Below, piece after piece: positions 19,876-29,159 of a stretch of 53,630 nt of DNA. This stretch comes from an uncultured Alistipes sp. (GTDB taxonomy: Bacteria; Bacteroidota; Bacteroidia; Bacteroidales; Rikenellaceae). Position numbers and translations under genes: made by a program. Location of the stretch: contig CANASP010000016.1 in assembly GCA_947364365.1 (NCBI GenBank), positions 1 through 53,630 of the forward strand, read 5' to 3'. Positions within the stretch are counted from its first letter, which is position 1, and each line of letters starts with the position of its first letter. A model generated the notes under the pieces. That model saw nothing but the letters and a program-made list of their open reading frames with translations. It did not search any database and was not told the origin of the DNA.

Positions 19876-21096
19876 GTGTCGGAGATGGATAACATACGCG
19901 CGGAGTTCCCGATTCTCTCGCGCACGGTCTACGGCAAGCCGCTCGTCTACCTCGACAGCGGCGCCACGGCGCAGAAGCCCCGGCAGGTGATCGATCTCAT
20001 CGACCGCCTCCACCGCGAGCAGAACGCCAACATCCACCGCGGGGTCCACAGCCTCTCGGAGGAGATGACCCGCCGCTACGAGGAGGCCCGGGCCGAGATC
20101 GCCCGCTTCATCGGGGCGGCCGCCCCGGAGGAGGTCGTCTTCACGGCGGGCGCCACCGCGTCGCTCAACACCGTGGCCTATGCCTGGGGCGGGCGGTTCG
20201 TCGCGGCGGGCGACAACATCGTCGTCAGCGAGATGGAGCACCACTCCAACATCGTGCCGTGGCAGCTGCTGTGCGAACGGCAGGGCGCCGAGCTGCGCGT
20301 GCTGCCCTTCGACGACGAGGGGGCGCTGCGCACGGAGCTGCTGCCCTCGCTCATCGATGCGCGCACCCGCGCCGTCGCCGTCACGCAGGCCTCCAACACG
20401 CTCGGTACGCGGCCCGACCTGCGGCCGGTGGTCGAGGCGGCCCACGCCGTGGGGGCCGTCGTCGTGGTCGACGGCTGCCAGGGCGTGGTCCACGGCGGCG
20501 TCGACGTGCAGGCGCTGGGGTGCGACTTCTACGCCTTCTCGGGCCACAAGCTCTACGGCCCGACGGGTATCGGCGTGCTGTGGGGCCGCCGCGAGCTGCT
20601 CGATGCGATGCCCCCCTTCCTCGGCGGCGGCGACATGGTCGACCGGGTGACCTTCGCCCGCACGACCTATGCCCCCGTGCCGCTCAAGTTCGAGGCGGGC
20701 ACGGCCAACTTCGTCGGCGCCGTCGCGCTGGGCGAGGCCGTGCGGTTCGTCCGGCAGTTCGACCCGGCGGCCGTCGAGGCCCACGAGACGGCGCTGTTGC
20801 GCCGTGCGACGGAGCGGCTGGAGGCGATCGACGGCCTGCGCATCTACGGCTCGACGCCCGACAAGTGCGCGATCGTGTCGTTCGGCATCGAGGGCGTGCA
20901 CCCCTACGACGTGGGGATGATCCTCGACAAGCTCGGCATCGCGATCCGCACGGGACACCACTGCGCCGAGCCGGTGATGGACCACTACGGCGTCACGGGG
21001 ATGTGCCGGGCCTCCTTCGCATTGTACAATACGCTCTCCGAGGCCGACGCGCTGGCCGACGGCGTCGCGCGCGCCGTGCGGATGTTGAAACAATAA
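19876..21096 (+). CDS. sufS: Cysteine desulfurase SufS
   Basis: SufS is a group II PLP-dependent cysteine desulfurase that supplies sulfur to SufBCD. From the GTG at 19876 it has 406 residues; the ATG at 19885 (403 residues) is an equally good start. The PLP lysine is in SGHKLYGPTG (K225 from GTG, K222 from ATG) and the active-site Cys in RTGHHCAEPVM (C363 or C360). Both loops are of the SufS type, not the IscS type. No sufE or sufU is in the window, so the sulfur carrier must be elsewhere. Confidence 0.95.
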   Translation: MSEMDNIRAEFPILSRTVYGKPLVYLDSGATAQKPRQVIDLIDRLHREQNANIHRGVHSLSEEMTRRYEEARAEIARFIGAAAPEEVVFTAGATASLNTVAYAWGGRFVAAGDNIVVSEMEHHSNIVPWQLLCERQGAELRVLPFDDEGALRTELLPSLIDARTRAVAVTQASNTLGTRPDLRPVVEAAHAVGAVVVVDGCQGVVHGGVDVQALGCDFYAFSGHKLYGPTGIGVLWGRRELLDAMPPFLGGGDMVDRVTFARTTYAPVPLKFEAGTANFVGAVALGEAVRFVRQFDPAAVEAHETALLRRATERLEAIDGLRIYGSTPDKCAIVSFGIEGVHPYDVGMILDKLGIAIRTGHHCAEPVMDHYGVTGMCRASFALYNTLSEADALADGVARAVRMLKQ

Positions 21097-21106
21097 CTCT
21101 CCTTTC

Positions 21107-21790
21107 ATGTTTATCGTACTCGAAGGTTTGGACGGAGCGGGCAAATCGACCCAGATCCGCATGTTACGGGAGCGGTTCGCCGCGCAGGGCGTCGCGAGCG
21201 AATACATCCACTTCCCGCGTTTCGACGCCCCGGTCTACGGCGAGCTCATCGCCCGTTTCCTGCGCGGCGAGTTCGGCGCGGCCGACGGGGTCGATCCCTA
21301 CCTGGTGGCGCTGCTCTTCGCGGGCGACCGTGCCGGGGCGGCTCCGCAGATCCGCGCCTGGCTGGCCGAGGGGCGGGCGGTCATCCTCGACCGCTACGTC
21401 TACTCCAACGTGGGCTACCAGTGCGCCAAGCTGCCCGCCGGCGGGCAGCGCGAGCGTCTGGCCCGCTGGATCCTCGACCTGGAGTTCGGCACCAACGACC
21501 TGCCGCGCCCCGACCTGTCGCTGTTCCTCGACGTGCCGTTCGCCTTCACCGAGCGGCGTCTGACGGAGGCGCGCGAGGGCGACGACCGGGACTATCTGCA
21601 CGGCGGCGAGGATATCCACGAGGCGTCGCTGTCGCTGCAACGCGCCGTGCGCGAAGTCTATCTGGCCGCCGCGGCCGACGATCCCTCGCTGCGCGTGGTC
21701 GACTGCGCCGACGCCTCGGGCGCGATGGCCGATCCCGCCACCGTCTTCGCCCGGATCGTGGAGACGATCGAAAAACACCGCTGCCGATGA
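21107..21790 (+). CDS. tmk: Thymidylate kinase
   Basis: This 227-residue dTMP kinase makes dTDP. The P-loop is GLDGAGKST (residues 7-15), followed by the DR(Y/H) motif in ILDRYVYSN and a LID region RLTEAREGDDRDYLHGG. It starts 10 bases after sufS, and its TGA overlaps the ATG of the next gene (ATGA). The pairing with suf genes seems to be for convenience rather than function. Confidence 0.93.
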   Translation: MFIVLEGLDGAGKSTQIRMLRERFAAQGVASEYIHFPRFDAPVYGELIARFLRGEFGAADGVDPYLVALLFAGDRAGAAPQIRAWLAEGRAVILDRYVYSNVGYQCAKLPAGGQRERLARWILDLEFGTNDLPRPDLSLFLDVPFAFTERRLTEAREGDDRDYLHGGEDIHEASLSLQRAVREVYLAAAADDPSLRVVDCADASGAMADPATVFARIVETIEKHRCR

Positions 21791-22893
21791 GAACGAAACG
21801 TTGGTTCAAAGTGCTGGCCGCTCTCTGCCGGCTCGTGCTCGCCTGCACCTTCGTCGTGTCGGGCTTCACCAAGGTGATCGATCCCTGGGGCACGGCCCTC
21901 AAGATCGACGAATACCTGGCGATCTACTCGCTCGAATGGCTCGAACCCGCCGCCATGTGGTTCTCCATCTGGCTGTGCGGCGCCGAGATGATGATGGGGT
22001 GCATGCTGCTCTTCAAGGTGCGCATCCGCCTCATCTCGATCTTCGCCCTGCTGTCGATGTGCTTCTTCACCCTGCTGACGCTGTTGAGCGCCACGCTGCT
22101 GCCGGTCGAGGACTGCGGCTGCTTCGGCGAGGCGATCAAGCTCTCGCCCTGGGCCACCTTCGTCAAGAACCTGGTGCTGCTGCCTCTCTCCGTCGCGGTG
22201 TGGTGGCGCTACCGTCCCGACCGCATCTTCGCCTTCAAGCCCGTCGAGGTCTTCCTGACGATCTTCTTCTTCGCGGGCACCATGTCGATCGGCATCCATT
22301 GCTACCGCCACCTCCCGCTCGTCGATTTCATGCCTTATAAGGTCGGCACCGACATCCTCGCCGCGATGCACGACGCGGAGTCCGATGCGGAGCCCGGGGT
22401 CGAGACGGTGCTCGTCTACCGCAACCTCTCCACGGGCGAGCTGCGCGAGTTCTCGCTCGACGACACCGAGTGGCAGGACGCCGCGCGGTGGGAGTGGGTC
22501 GACACGCGCACGGGCGAGGCTCCGGCCCTGCGGCCCACGGTCGCCGAATTCGCGCTGCGCGACGCCTCGGGCGATGTCACCGAGCGGATCCTCACGCATC
22601 CCGGACGGCTCTACATGCTCTGCGTCACCTCGTTCGACCGCCTGCCGCGCGGTTGCGCGCGCCGGATGGCCCGTCTGGTCGGGCGTGCCCGGGAGGAGGG
22701 GGCCGCGGTCGTCTGCCTCACGCCGCAGCCGCTCCACGACCGCTGGCAATACGATTTCGGCTCGGGAGCCGTCGCCTGCTGCAACATCGACGCCTCGACG
22801 ATGCTCACCATGCTGCGTGCCCGCAACGGGGTGGTGGTGCTCGACGACGGGGTGATCGCCGATAAGAGAAACTGTCGCGATATTCGTCCGTAA
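21787..22893 (+). CDS. DoxX/MauE-like membrane protein with periplasmic C-terminal domain
   Basis: This 368-residue protein has an N-terminal four-helix DoxX/MauE-type membrane domain (about residues 8-135, with FVVSGFTKVIDPWGTALKI and the Cys pair EDCGCFGEAIKL), a fifth helix near 155-175, then a soluble domain of about 190 residues. The soluble part resembles the thiol-disulfide-linked tails of Bacteroidota DoxX proteins, with Cys in YMLCVTSFD, RGCARRM, VVCLTP and ACCNID. The family is often linked to membrane redox or disulfide chemistry, but no function is proved. It overlaps tmk by four bases and ends the suf-tmk unit. Confidence 0.75.
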   Translation: MRTKRWFKVLAALCRLVLACTFVVSGFTKVIDPWGTALKIDEYLAIYSLEWLEPAAMWFSIWLCGAEMMMGCMLLFKVRIRLISIFALLSMCFFTLLTLLSATLLPVEDCGCFGEAIKLSPWATFVKNLVLLPLSVAVWWRYRPDRIFAFKPVEVFLTIFFFAGTMSIGIHCYRHLPLVDFMPYKVGTDILAAMHDAESDAEPGVETVLVYRNLSTGELREFSLDDTEWQDAARWEWVDTRTGEAPALRPTVAEFALRDASGDVTERILTHPGRLYMLCVTSFDRLPRGCARRMARLVGRAREEGAAVVCLTPQPLHDRWQYDFGSGAVACCNIDASTMLTMLRARNGVVVLDDGVIADKRNCRDIRP

Positions 22894-22900
22894 GGATCGG

Positions 22901-22918
22901 TCGTACAGCCTGGTACGA
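22901..22918. promoter_or_regulatory. Dyad TCGTAC-N6-GTACGA before the efflux operon
   Basis: A perfect 6-bp inverted repeat with a 6-base centre, in the 61-base gap before the MFP gene. It could be an operator or the base of an RNA hairpin. No TAnnTTTG box is evident here. Confidence 0.35.
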
Positions 22919-22923
22919 AAGTT

Positions 22924-22951
22924 GGTTTTCCCTCGGGAAAATCGACTTTTT
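22924..22951 (+). terminator. Possible terminator or attenuator before the efflux operon
   Basis: GGTTTTCCC (22924-22932) pairs with GGGAAAATC (22935-22943), followed by GACTTTTT. It ends four bases before the MFP start codon, so it would cut or hinder read-through from the suf-tmk unit into the efflux genes. Confidence 0.5.
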
Positions 22952-22954
22952 CGT

Positions 22955-23986
22955 ATGCGCCCACCCATCTTTCTGCTGGCACTCCTCGCTGCGGGAGGTT
23001 GCCGCCCGACACCGCCGCCCGTCGCGGCGCCCCGTTCGGTGAAGGTCGTCACGGCCTCCGACGCGGGAATCATCGACAAGGATTTCGCCGGCATGGCCAC
23101 AGCCGACCGCGCCGTCACGCTCGCCTTCAAGGTCGAGGGCCAGCTGCTCGACATCCCCGTCACCGAGGGACGTCGCGTCGTGCGCGGCGAGTTGCTCGCC
23201 GAGCTCGACCCGCGCGATGTGCGGCTGAAGGTCGACGCCGACCGCTCGGCCTACGACGAAGCCCGTTCCCAGTTGCAGCGCATGAAGCGTCTGGTCGAGC
23301 ACGAGGCGGTTTCGCGTCAGGACTACGAGGCGGCGCAGACGCGCTTCTCGCAGGCCCATTCGACCTATGAAAACAGCTTGGGACTGCTCCGGGAGACCAA
23401 GCTCCGCGCACCGTTCGACGGGGTGGTCGAGCGCACCTACGCCGACAACTTCGAGCGCGTGCAGGCCGGCCAGTCGATCGTCCGCGTGGTCGATCCCGTT
23501 ACCTCGACGGTCAAGTTCACCATCCCCGAAAGCGGTCTCGACATGCTCAAATCGCCGACGACGCGCTTCCGCGTCGAGTTCGACAACTACCGCGGCGTCC
23601 GTTTCCCGGCCCGCCTCAAGGAGTATGTCCGCACCTCGTCCGACGCCTCGGGGTTCCCCGTCTCGCTGCAACTCACCGATGTCGACACGGCGCGTTACCA
23701 CCTCGCCCCCGGCATGTCGTGCGTCGTCACGGCGGAGAGCGAGGATCCCGTCCGCGGCGCCGTGTCGCTGCCCCTCTCGGCCATCTATGCCCCCACCGAG
23801 GGCGGCACCTATGTCTGGGTGGTCGTCGCGGGCGACAGCGTCGCGCTGCGGCGGGTGACACCCGGCGAACTCTACGGCCGCGACCGCGTGGTGATCGACA
23901 GCGGCGTGGTGGCGGGCGAACGCATCGTCACGGCGGGCGTCTACCGTCTGCGCGAGGGCGAACGGGTACGGATTCTCAACGACTGA
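22955..23986 (+). CDS. RND efflux periplasmic adaptor (membrane fusion lipoprotein)
   Basis: This 343-residue HlyD/AcrA-family adaptor links an inner-membrane RND pump to an outer-membrane channel. The start at 22955 gives a lipoprotein signal ending LLAAGGC (C16). The order is beta-barrel strand, lipoyl half (VEGQLLDIPVTEGRRVVRGELLAELD), a short alpha hairpin (about residues 85-135), second lipoyl half (LRAPFDGVVERTYADNFERV), then barrel and membrane-proximal domains. The pump gene starts four bases after its stop. Confidence 0.93.
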   Translation: MRPPIFLLALLAAGGCRPTPPPVAAPRSVKVVTASDAGIIDKDFAGMATADRAVTLAFKVEGQLLDIPVTEGRRVVRGELLAELDPRDVRLKVDADRSAYDEARSQLQRMKRLVEHEAVSRQDYEAAQTRFSQAHSTYENSLGLLRETKLRAPFDGVVERTYADNFERVQAGQSIVRVVDPVTSTVKFTIPESGLDMLKSPTTRFRVEFDNYRGVRFPARLKEYVRTSSDASGFPVSLQLTDVDTARYHLAPGMSCVVTAESEDPVRGAVSLPLSAIYAPTEGGTYVWVVVAGDSVALRRVTPGELYGRDRVVIDSGVVAGERIVTAGVYRLREGERVRILND

Positions 23987-23990
23987 CGCC

Positions 23991-26900
23991 ATGAACCTCT
24001 CCGAATACTCCCTGCGCAACCGCCGTGTGGTGTGGTTCTTCCTGGCGCTCCTCGTCGTGGGAGGCATCGCGGGATTCCGCACCCTGGGCAAGAAGGAGGA
24101 CTCCACCTTCGTCATCAAGAGCGCCTCGCTCGTCTGCTCCTATCCGGGCGCCTCGCCCGCCGAGGTCGAGCAGCTCGTAACCGAACCCATCGAACGCGAG
24201 GTGCAGTCGATGCGCCGCGTCCACAAGATCACCTCCGAGTCGCACTACGGTCTGTCGAAGATCCTCGTGGAGCTCGACCCCGCGACGTCGGCCGCCGAGA
24301 TCCCCCAGCTGTGGGACGAGCTGCGCCGCAAGGCGCTCGATATCCGTCCCAAACTGCCGGCGGGCGTCTCCGACATCACCGTGGCCGACGATTTCGGCGA
24401 TGTCTACGGCATCTACTACGGCCTGGCCGTCGACGCCGGTTTCTCGTGGTCGGAGCTGCGCGATGCGGCCCAGCGGATCCGAACGGCGCTGGTGGCCGTC
24501 GACGGCGTGCAGAAGGTGACACTCTACGGCGAGCAGTCGCCCGTGGTCAACCTCTACGTGAGCCTGTCGACGCTGGCCAACTTCTCGATCCGTCCCGAGA
24601 CCATCGTGTCGATCATCGCCCAGCAGAACGCCGTGGTGAGCAGCGGCGAGAAGCGGGCCGGCGAGCTGGAGGTGCGTATCCTCGAAGACGGGGCCTACCG
24701 CTCGCTCGACGACCTGGCCGACCAGCTGCTCATGTCGGCCGAAGGCAAGCAGTACCGCCTGGGCGACATCGCCCGCGTGGAGCGGAGCTACCAGTCGCCG
24801 CCCCGCACGCTGATGCGCATCGACGGCCGGCGGGCCGTGGGCATCGGCATCTCGACCGAAGCGGGGGCCGACGTGGTGGCCACGGGACGCCGGATCGAGC
24901 AGACGCTCTCGCCGATCACGGAGCGCATGCCCGTGGGCATGGAGCTCGTGTCGCTCTACCCCGAGAACCGCATCGCACGCGAAGCGACGAACACGTTTCT
25001 GCTGAATCTGGCCGAATCGGTGGCGATCGTCGTCGTGGTCATCATGCTCGTCATGGGATTCCGCTCGGGCGTGGTCATCGGCAGTTCGCTGCTCTTCTCC
25101 ATCGGCGGTACGCTGCTGCTGATGCAGTGGCTGGGCGAGGGGTTGAACCGCACGTCGCTGGCCGGCTTCATCATCGCCATGGGCATGCTCGTCGACAACG
25201 CCATCGTCGTCACCGACAACGCCCGCCAGGCCATGCGGCGCGGCACGGAGCGTCGCCGGGCCCTCGTCGCCGGCGCCACGGCGCCCCGCTGGAGCCTGCT
25301 GGGCGCCACGCTCATCGGCATCTTCTCGTTCCTGCCGCTGTATCTCGCCCCCTCGTCGGTGGCCGAGATCGTCCGGCCGCTCTTCGTCGTCGTGGCCCTC
25401 TCGCTGCTGCTGAGCTGGGTGCTGGCCCTGACGCAGACGCCCCTGTTCGGCGATCTGCTGCTGCGGGCCGAGCCGACGGGCGGCGATCCCTACGACACGC
25501 GTTTCTACCGCGCGTTCGATCGCCTGCTCGGCGGCCTGCTGCGCCGCCGCCGGACGGTGGTCGCGGTAGTCGCGGCGCTCTTCGCCCTGTCGCTCGTCGT
25601 CATGGGGCGCCTGCCGCAGAACTTCTTCCCGTCGCTCGACAAGCCCTATTTCCGCGCCGACGTCATCCTGCCCGAAGGGTACGACATCCGCACCACCGAG
25701 GCCGAGATCGCCCGCATGGAGCGGTGGCTCGCGGCCCAGAAGGAGGTGAAGACCGTCTCGGCGACGATGGGATCGACCCCTCCGCGCTACTACCTGGCGA
25801 GCGGCAGCGTCTCGCTGCGTCCCAACTTCGGCAACCTGCTCGTCGAGGTGCACGACCGGCGGCAGACGGCCGCCGTCGAGGAGCGGTTCGGCACCTATGT
25901 CGCCGCGGAGTTCCCCGACGTGTGGCTGCGTTCGTCGCTCTTCAAGCTCTCGCCCGTGCCCGACGCCGCCATCGAGTTCGGCTTCATCGGCGAAAACATC
26001 GACACGCTGCGCCATCTCACGGCCCTCGCCCGCGAGGTGATGGCCCGCACGCCCGGAGCGGTCAACATCCGCAACAGCTGGGGCAACCGCATCCCCGCCT
26101 GGACCCCCGTCTATTCGCAGATGAAGGGGCAGCGTGTGGGCGTGAGCCGCAGCCAGCTGGCCCGCGGACTGAGCATCGCCACGCAGGGCTATCCGCTGGG
26201 CGAATACCGCGAGGGCGACCAGCTGCTGCCGATCCGGCTCATGGACGAACACGTCGACAGCTACAACCTCACCAACCTCCAGGCCCTGCCGCTCTTCAGC
26301 GCCTCGGGCAAGGCGGTATCGGTGGGGCAGGTCGTCGACGGCTTCCGGTTCGATTTCCGCGACGGGACGATCAAGCGCTACAACCGCCAGCGGGTGATGA
26401 AGGCGCAGTGCGACCCGGCCCGCGGGGTCAACACGATGGCCCTGTTCGCCGCGCTGCGCACCGAGATCGAGCGTGCGGTCGTGCTGCCCGAGGGCTACCG
26501 CATGAAGGTCTTCGGCGAGCAGGAGAGCCAGCAGGAGTCCAACGAGGCGCTGGCCGCCTACCTGCCGCTCACGCTCGTGCTGATCTTCGTCGTGCTGCTG
26601 CTCCTGCAGCGCAACTACCGCGAGCCGGTCGTCATCCTGCTCATGATCCCGCTGATCTTCATCGGTGTCGTGCTGGGGCTGCTCCTCACGGGCAAGGTCT
26701 TCAACTTCTTCTCGCTGCTCGGCCTGCTGGGGTTGGTGGGCATGAACATCAAGAACGCCGTGGTGCTCGTCGAGCAGATCGACACCCTGCGCTCCGGCGG
26801 CATGGCCCCCTACGAGGCGCTCACCGCCGCCACGCGCAGCCGCATCGTCCCCGTGGCGATGGCTTCGGGCACGACGGTGCTGGGCATGTTGCCGCTGCTG

Positions 26901-27029
26901 TTCGATTCGATGTTCGGTGCCATGGCCGCCACGATCATGGGCGGTCTGCTCATCGCCACGCTGCTCACGGTGCTGGTGCTGCCCGTGGTCTACGCGTTGT
27001 TCTACGATATCAGACCTGTGAAATCATGA
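23991..27029 (+). CDS. RND family efflux permease (AcrB-like)
   Basis: This 1012-residue inner-membrane pump has the twelve-helix, two-large-loop layout of the RND family: TM1 at about 12-29, a porter loop, TM2-6, TM7, a second loop and TM8-12. The proton-relay aspartate lies in TM4 (MGMLVDNAIVVTDN). VNIKNAV-like sequence in TM10 is typical (GMNIKNAVVLVEQ). The N-terminus NLSEYSLRNRRVVWF and the KEDSTFVIK stretch place it with Bacteroidota multidrug-type (HAE1-like) rather than heavy-metal pumps; substrates are unknown. Its TGA overlaps the ATG of the TolC-like gene. Confidence 0.95.
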   Translation: MNLSEYSLRNRRVVWFFLALLVVGGIAGFRTLGKKEDSTFVIKSASLVCSYPGASPAEVEQLVTEPIEREVQSMRRVHKITSESHYGLSKILVELDPATSAAEIPQLWDELRRKALDIRPKLPAGVSDITVADDFGDVYGIYYGLAVDAGFSWSELRDAAQRIRTALVAVDGVQKVTLYGEQSPVVNLYVSLSTLANFSIRPETIVSIIAQQNAVVSSGEKRAGELEVRILEDGAYRSLDDLADQLLMSAEGKQYRLGDIARVERSYQSPPRTLMRIDGRRAVGIGISTEAGADVVATGRRIEQTLSPITERMPVGMELVSLYPENRIAREATNTFLLNLAESVAIVVVVIMLVMGFRSGVVIGSSLLFSIGGTLLLMQWLGEGLNRTSLAGFIIAMGMLVDNAIVVTDNARQAMRRGTERRRALVAGATAPRWSLLGATLIGIFSFLPLYLAPSSVAEIVRPLFVVVALSLLLSWVLALTQTPLFGDLLLRAEPTGGDPYDTRFYRAFDRLLGGLLRRRRTVVAVVAALFALSLVVMGRLPQNFFPSLDKPYFRADVILPEGYDIRTTEAEIARMERWLAAQKEVKTVSATMGSTPPRYYLASGSVSLRPNFGNLLVEVHDRRQTAAVEERFGTYVAAEFPDVWLRSSLFKLSPVPDAAIEFGFIGENIDTLRHLTALAREVMARTPGAVNIRNSWGNRIPAWTPVYSQMKGQRVGVSRSQLARGLSIATQGYPLGEYREGDQLLPIRLMDEHVDSYNLTNLQALPLFSASGKAVSVGQVVDGFRFDFRDGTIKRYNRQRVMKAQCDPARGVNTMALFAALRTEIERAVVLPEGYRMKVFGEQESQQESNEALAAYLPLTLVLIFVVLLLLQRNYREPVVILLMIPLIFIGVVLGLLLTGKVFNFFSLLGLLGLVGMNIKNAVVLVEQIDTLRSGGMAPYEALTAATRSRIVPVAMASGTTVLGMLPLLFDSMFGAMAATIMGGLLIATLLTVLVLPVVYALFYDIRPVKS

Positions 27030-28270
27030 AAACGTTGCTTCTTCCGTTTTTCGCTCTGCTCTGCACGGCGGTGCAGGGGCAGACCCCGATCGCGCTCGAC
27101 GACTATTGCGCGGCCGTCGATGCGCACAGCCGCCGGCTGAAGATCGCCGCCGCGCGCAGCGATGCCGCCGCAGAGGAGCTGGGGCGGGCCCGCACGGGCC
27201 GTCTGCCGCGCCTGACGCTGGAGGGTAATTTCTCGGCCACGGTGCGCCGCGCCGCGGGTGTCGAACGCTGGAGTTCCGATCTCGGTCCGCAGCTCGTGCA
27301 GACGCTCTACGGCGGCGGTGCCGTGCGGGCCGCGGTCGACGGCGCCGAACTCGACTGCGCCGCCGCGCGCCGCGACGAGCTCTTCACCCGCGGCGAGGTG
27401 CGCTATGCGGCCGAGTACGCCTACTGGAATCTCTCGGCGATGACGCTCTACGTCGCCTCGATGCGCGAGTACGTGGCGCTGATCCGTTCGCTCAAGCGCG
27501 TCGTCGACCGCCGTTTCGAGGAGGGCTACATCGCCCGGGGCGACGTGCTGATGATCGACACGCGTCTGAGCGAGGCCGCCTACCGGCTCGCCAGCGCCGA
27601 GCAGCGGGCCGCCGTGGCGCTGCACGACTTCAACGTGTTGCGCGGTGCGGATCCCGATGCCGGCGTGTCGCTCGCCGCGACGATCCGCGACACGCTGCCG
27701 GTGCCCTCGCGCGCGCCGTTCCAGGAGACGATCGCCCGTCGTTCGGACTATGCCGCGGCGCAGCTCCGCGCCGAGCGGGCCGGGGCGGGGATCCGGAGTG
27801 CGGTCGCGCCGTTCAATCCCCAGTTGAGTGTCGGCGTGGGGGCTTCGTGGCAGACGTGGACCCCCAACCTCACGGGCCGGACCTATGTCGACGGCGTGGC
27901 TTTTGTCCGGCTCTCGGTGCCGATCTTCCACGGCGGCGAGCGGCGTCGTGCCGAGGCGGCGGCCCGAGCCGTGCAGCGCCGGAGCGTGTGGGAGGCCGAG
28001 CAGCTGCGCGACGATATCCGGCGCGAGGAGAGCGACGGATGGACGGCGCTCGTGCAGAGCCTCGCCCGGGTCGAAGCCTCCCGCGAAAATCTCCGCCTGG
28101 CGGGCGAGAATCTCTCGTTGAGCACCTATTCCTATAACGAGGGGCTGGCTTCGATCCTCGATGTCATGCAGGCGCAGCTGAGCTGGATCCAGCTCAACAC
28201 CAACGATATCGAGGCCTGCTTCGACCGGGCCGTCGCCGTGGCCGACTACCGCCGCATCACGGCGCGGTAG
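27026..28270 (+). CDS. TolC-family outer-membrane channel protein
   Basis: This 414-residue exported protein has a signal peptide (MKTLLLPFFALLCTAVQGQ) and the duplicated helix-strand-helix plan of TolC (FEEGYIARGDVLMIDTRLSEA and YNEGLASILDVMQAQLSW, the two 'G-x-x-x-x-D-V' turn motifs). It forms the outer-membrane exit duct of the efflux complex. It overlaps the RND pump stop by four bases (ATGA), so adaptor, pump and channel come from one mRNA. A strong hairpin terminator follows. Confidence 0.93.
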   Translation: MKTLLLPFFALLCTAVQGQTPIALDDYCAAVDAHSRRLKIAAARSDAAAEELGRARTGRLPRLTLEGNFSATVRRAAGVERWSSDLGPQLVQTLYGGGAVRAAVDGAELDCAAARRDELFTRGEVRYAAEYAYWNLSAMTLYVASMREYVALIRSLKRVVDRRFEEGYIARGDVLMIDTRLSEAAYRLASAEQRAAVALHDFNVLRGADPDAGVSLAATIRDTLPVPSRAPFQETIARRSDYAAAQLRAERAGAGIRSAVAPFNPQLSVGVGASWQTWTPNLTGRTYVDGVAFVRLSVPIFHGGERRRAEAAARAVQRRSVWEAEQLRDDIRREESDGWTALVQSLARVEASRENLRLAGENLSLSTYSYNEGLASILDVMQAQLSWIQLNTNDIEACFDRAVAVADYRRITAR

Positions 28271-28291
28271 GGGGCTGCCGGCCCGATGAAA

Positions 28292-28331
28292 AAAGGGTGT
28301 TGCAAAATCGTTTTGCAACACCCTTTCGCTT
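28292..28331. terminator. Bidirectional terminator between tolC-like gene and osmC-like gene
   Basis: A perfect 16-bp stem (28292-28307 with 28311-28326) with loop TCG, flanked by CGCTTTT on plus and TTTTCATC on minus, between two converging genes. Confidence 0.9.
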
Positions 28332-28344
28332 TTCCGGGAAGGTT

Positions 28345-28752
28345 TTAGCAGCGGCGCTCGTCGTAGGCGTAGACCGACATCTCGTAGGACACCGGGGCGA
28401 TCCGGCCCAACATCTGCACCATGCTGCAATGTTTCTCGTGGGTGAGGCGGAAGGCGCGGATCGCGGCCGCCTGGTCGGCATCGGTGTCGCATGCTGCTTC
28501 GTAGAAGAAGTGGAACGAGAGGAAGAGGCTCTCCGACTGCACGGTGTCGGTCGAGAGCTCGCCCGAGACGCCGACCTTCAGCCACCGGGGCTCGACGCGC
28601 GATTTGAGGAGAATGTGCCGGGCCGTCAGGGCGGCGCACTTGGCCGCCGCGTAGAGCAGGAGCGCCTTGGGGTTGGTCTGTTCGCAGGGAATGCCGCTCG
28701 TGGCCTCTATCCGGCCGTCGGCCGTAAGGTGCAGGGTGACTTTTTCGATCAT
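28345..28752 (-). CDS. OsmC-family peroxiredoxin-like protein
   Basis: This 135-residue protein has the OsmC/Ohr fold, which reduces organic peroxides through two Cys. The first Cys lies in the central helix (AAAKCAALTARH, about residue 39) and the second in HEKHCSMVQ (about residue 108); an extra Cys is in GIPCEQTNPK. TSGIPCEQTNPKALLLYA matches the substrate-side motif of the family. The start at 28752 is chosen because the longer frame runs through repeat R4. The gene is single. Confidence 0.85.
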   Translation of the reverse strand: MIEKVTLHLTADGRIEATSGIPCEQTNPKALLLYAAAKCAALTARHILLKSRVEPRWLKVGVSGELSTDTVQSESLFLSFHFFYEAACDTDADQAAAIRAFRLTHEKHCSMVQMLGRIAPVSYEMSVYAYDERRC

Positions 28753-29067
28753 GGCTTTCGTGTTTTTGGTGTGATACGCGTTCCCCGGCAAGAATCGTTC
28801 CCCGATCGCCGGGCGTCGGCCGGAAATGACCTCTTTTCTCGGTCCGCAGCCAGCGGAGGATGCCGGCGAGCTTGTGCGAGACGAGCAGCCCTCCGCCGGG
28901 GGTGGCTGCGGGCTGCCGGCTCCAAAGGAGCCGCAATTCATAAAAAACACTCCTCCGCCCGGGACGGCTGCGCCCCGCCGCTTCCCGGAACGCTCCGATA
29001 CGTATTGTTTTCACAGCAACACGATCCGTATAATTGCCCGTTTTCAACTTTCCATTTTCAATTTTTT
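28753..29067. other. Gene-free stretch upstream of osmC-like and TPR genes
   Basis: It holds repeat R4, a decayed fragment of the same repeat (CTCCGCCCGGGACGGCTGCG, near 28950), and an AT-rich run (TTTTCAACTTTCCATTTTC, from 29041) of a kind also seen at 40430-40475 and 49755-49780. No reading frame here looks real. Confidence 0.6.
28841..28933. repeat. Intergenic ~100-bp inverted repeat, copy R4 (orientation A)
   Basis: Starts GGTCCGCAGCCAGCGGAGG and closes CCCTCCGCC ... GGTGGCTGCGGGCTGCC, followed by a GGCTCC-AAA-GGAGCC hairpin. Confidence 0.85.
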
Positions 29068-29140
29068 GCTTCGCCGAAGATACTCACGTTCGGCAAACTG
29101 CAAACAAGTTTGCGTTTGCCCTCACTTATTCGTATCTTTG
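29068..29140 (+). promoter_or_regulatory. Promoter-bearing palindromic repeat, copy 3 (drives the TPR gene)
   Basis: Starts GCTTCGCCGAAGATACTC, then a 29-bp palindrome (29092-29120) that holds TTTG (29109-29112), a 20-base spacer ending CTTATTCG, and TATCTTTG (29133-29140). The ATG of the TPR gene is 20 bases further. Layout and key words match copies 1 and 2 on the other strand at 3.8-3.9 kb. Confidence 0.8.
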
Positions 29141-29159
29141 TCCATCCGAAATCTACGTT

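Noticed and set aside
24032-28270. Open frame of 1412 codons on plus
   Set aside because: Only its last 414 codons (from 27026) are real (TolC-like); the rest is the +1/+2 shadow of the RND pump gene.
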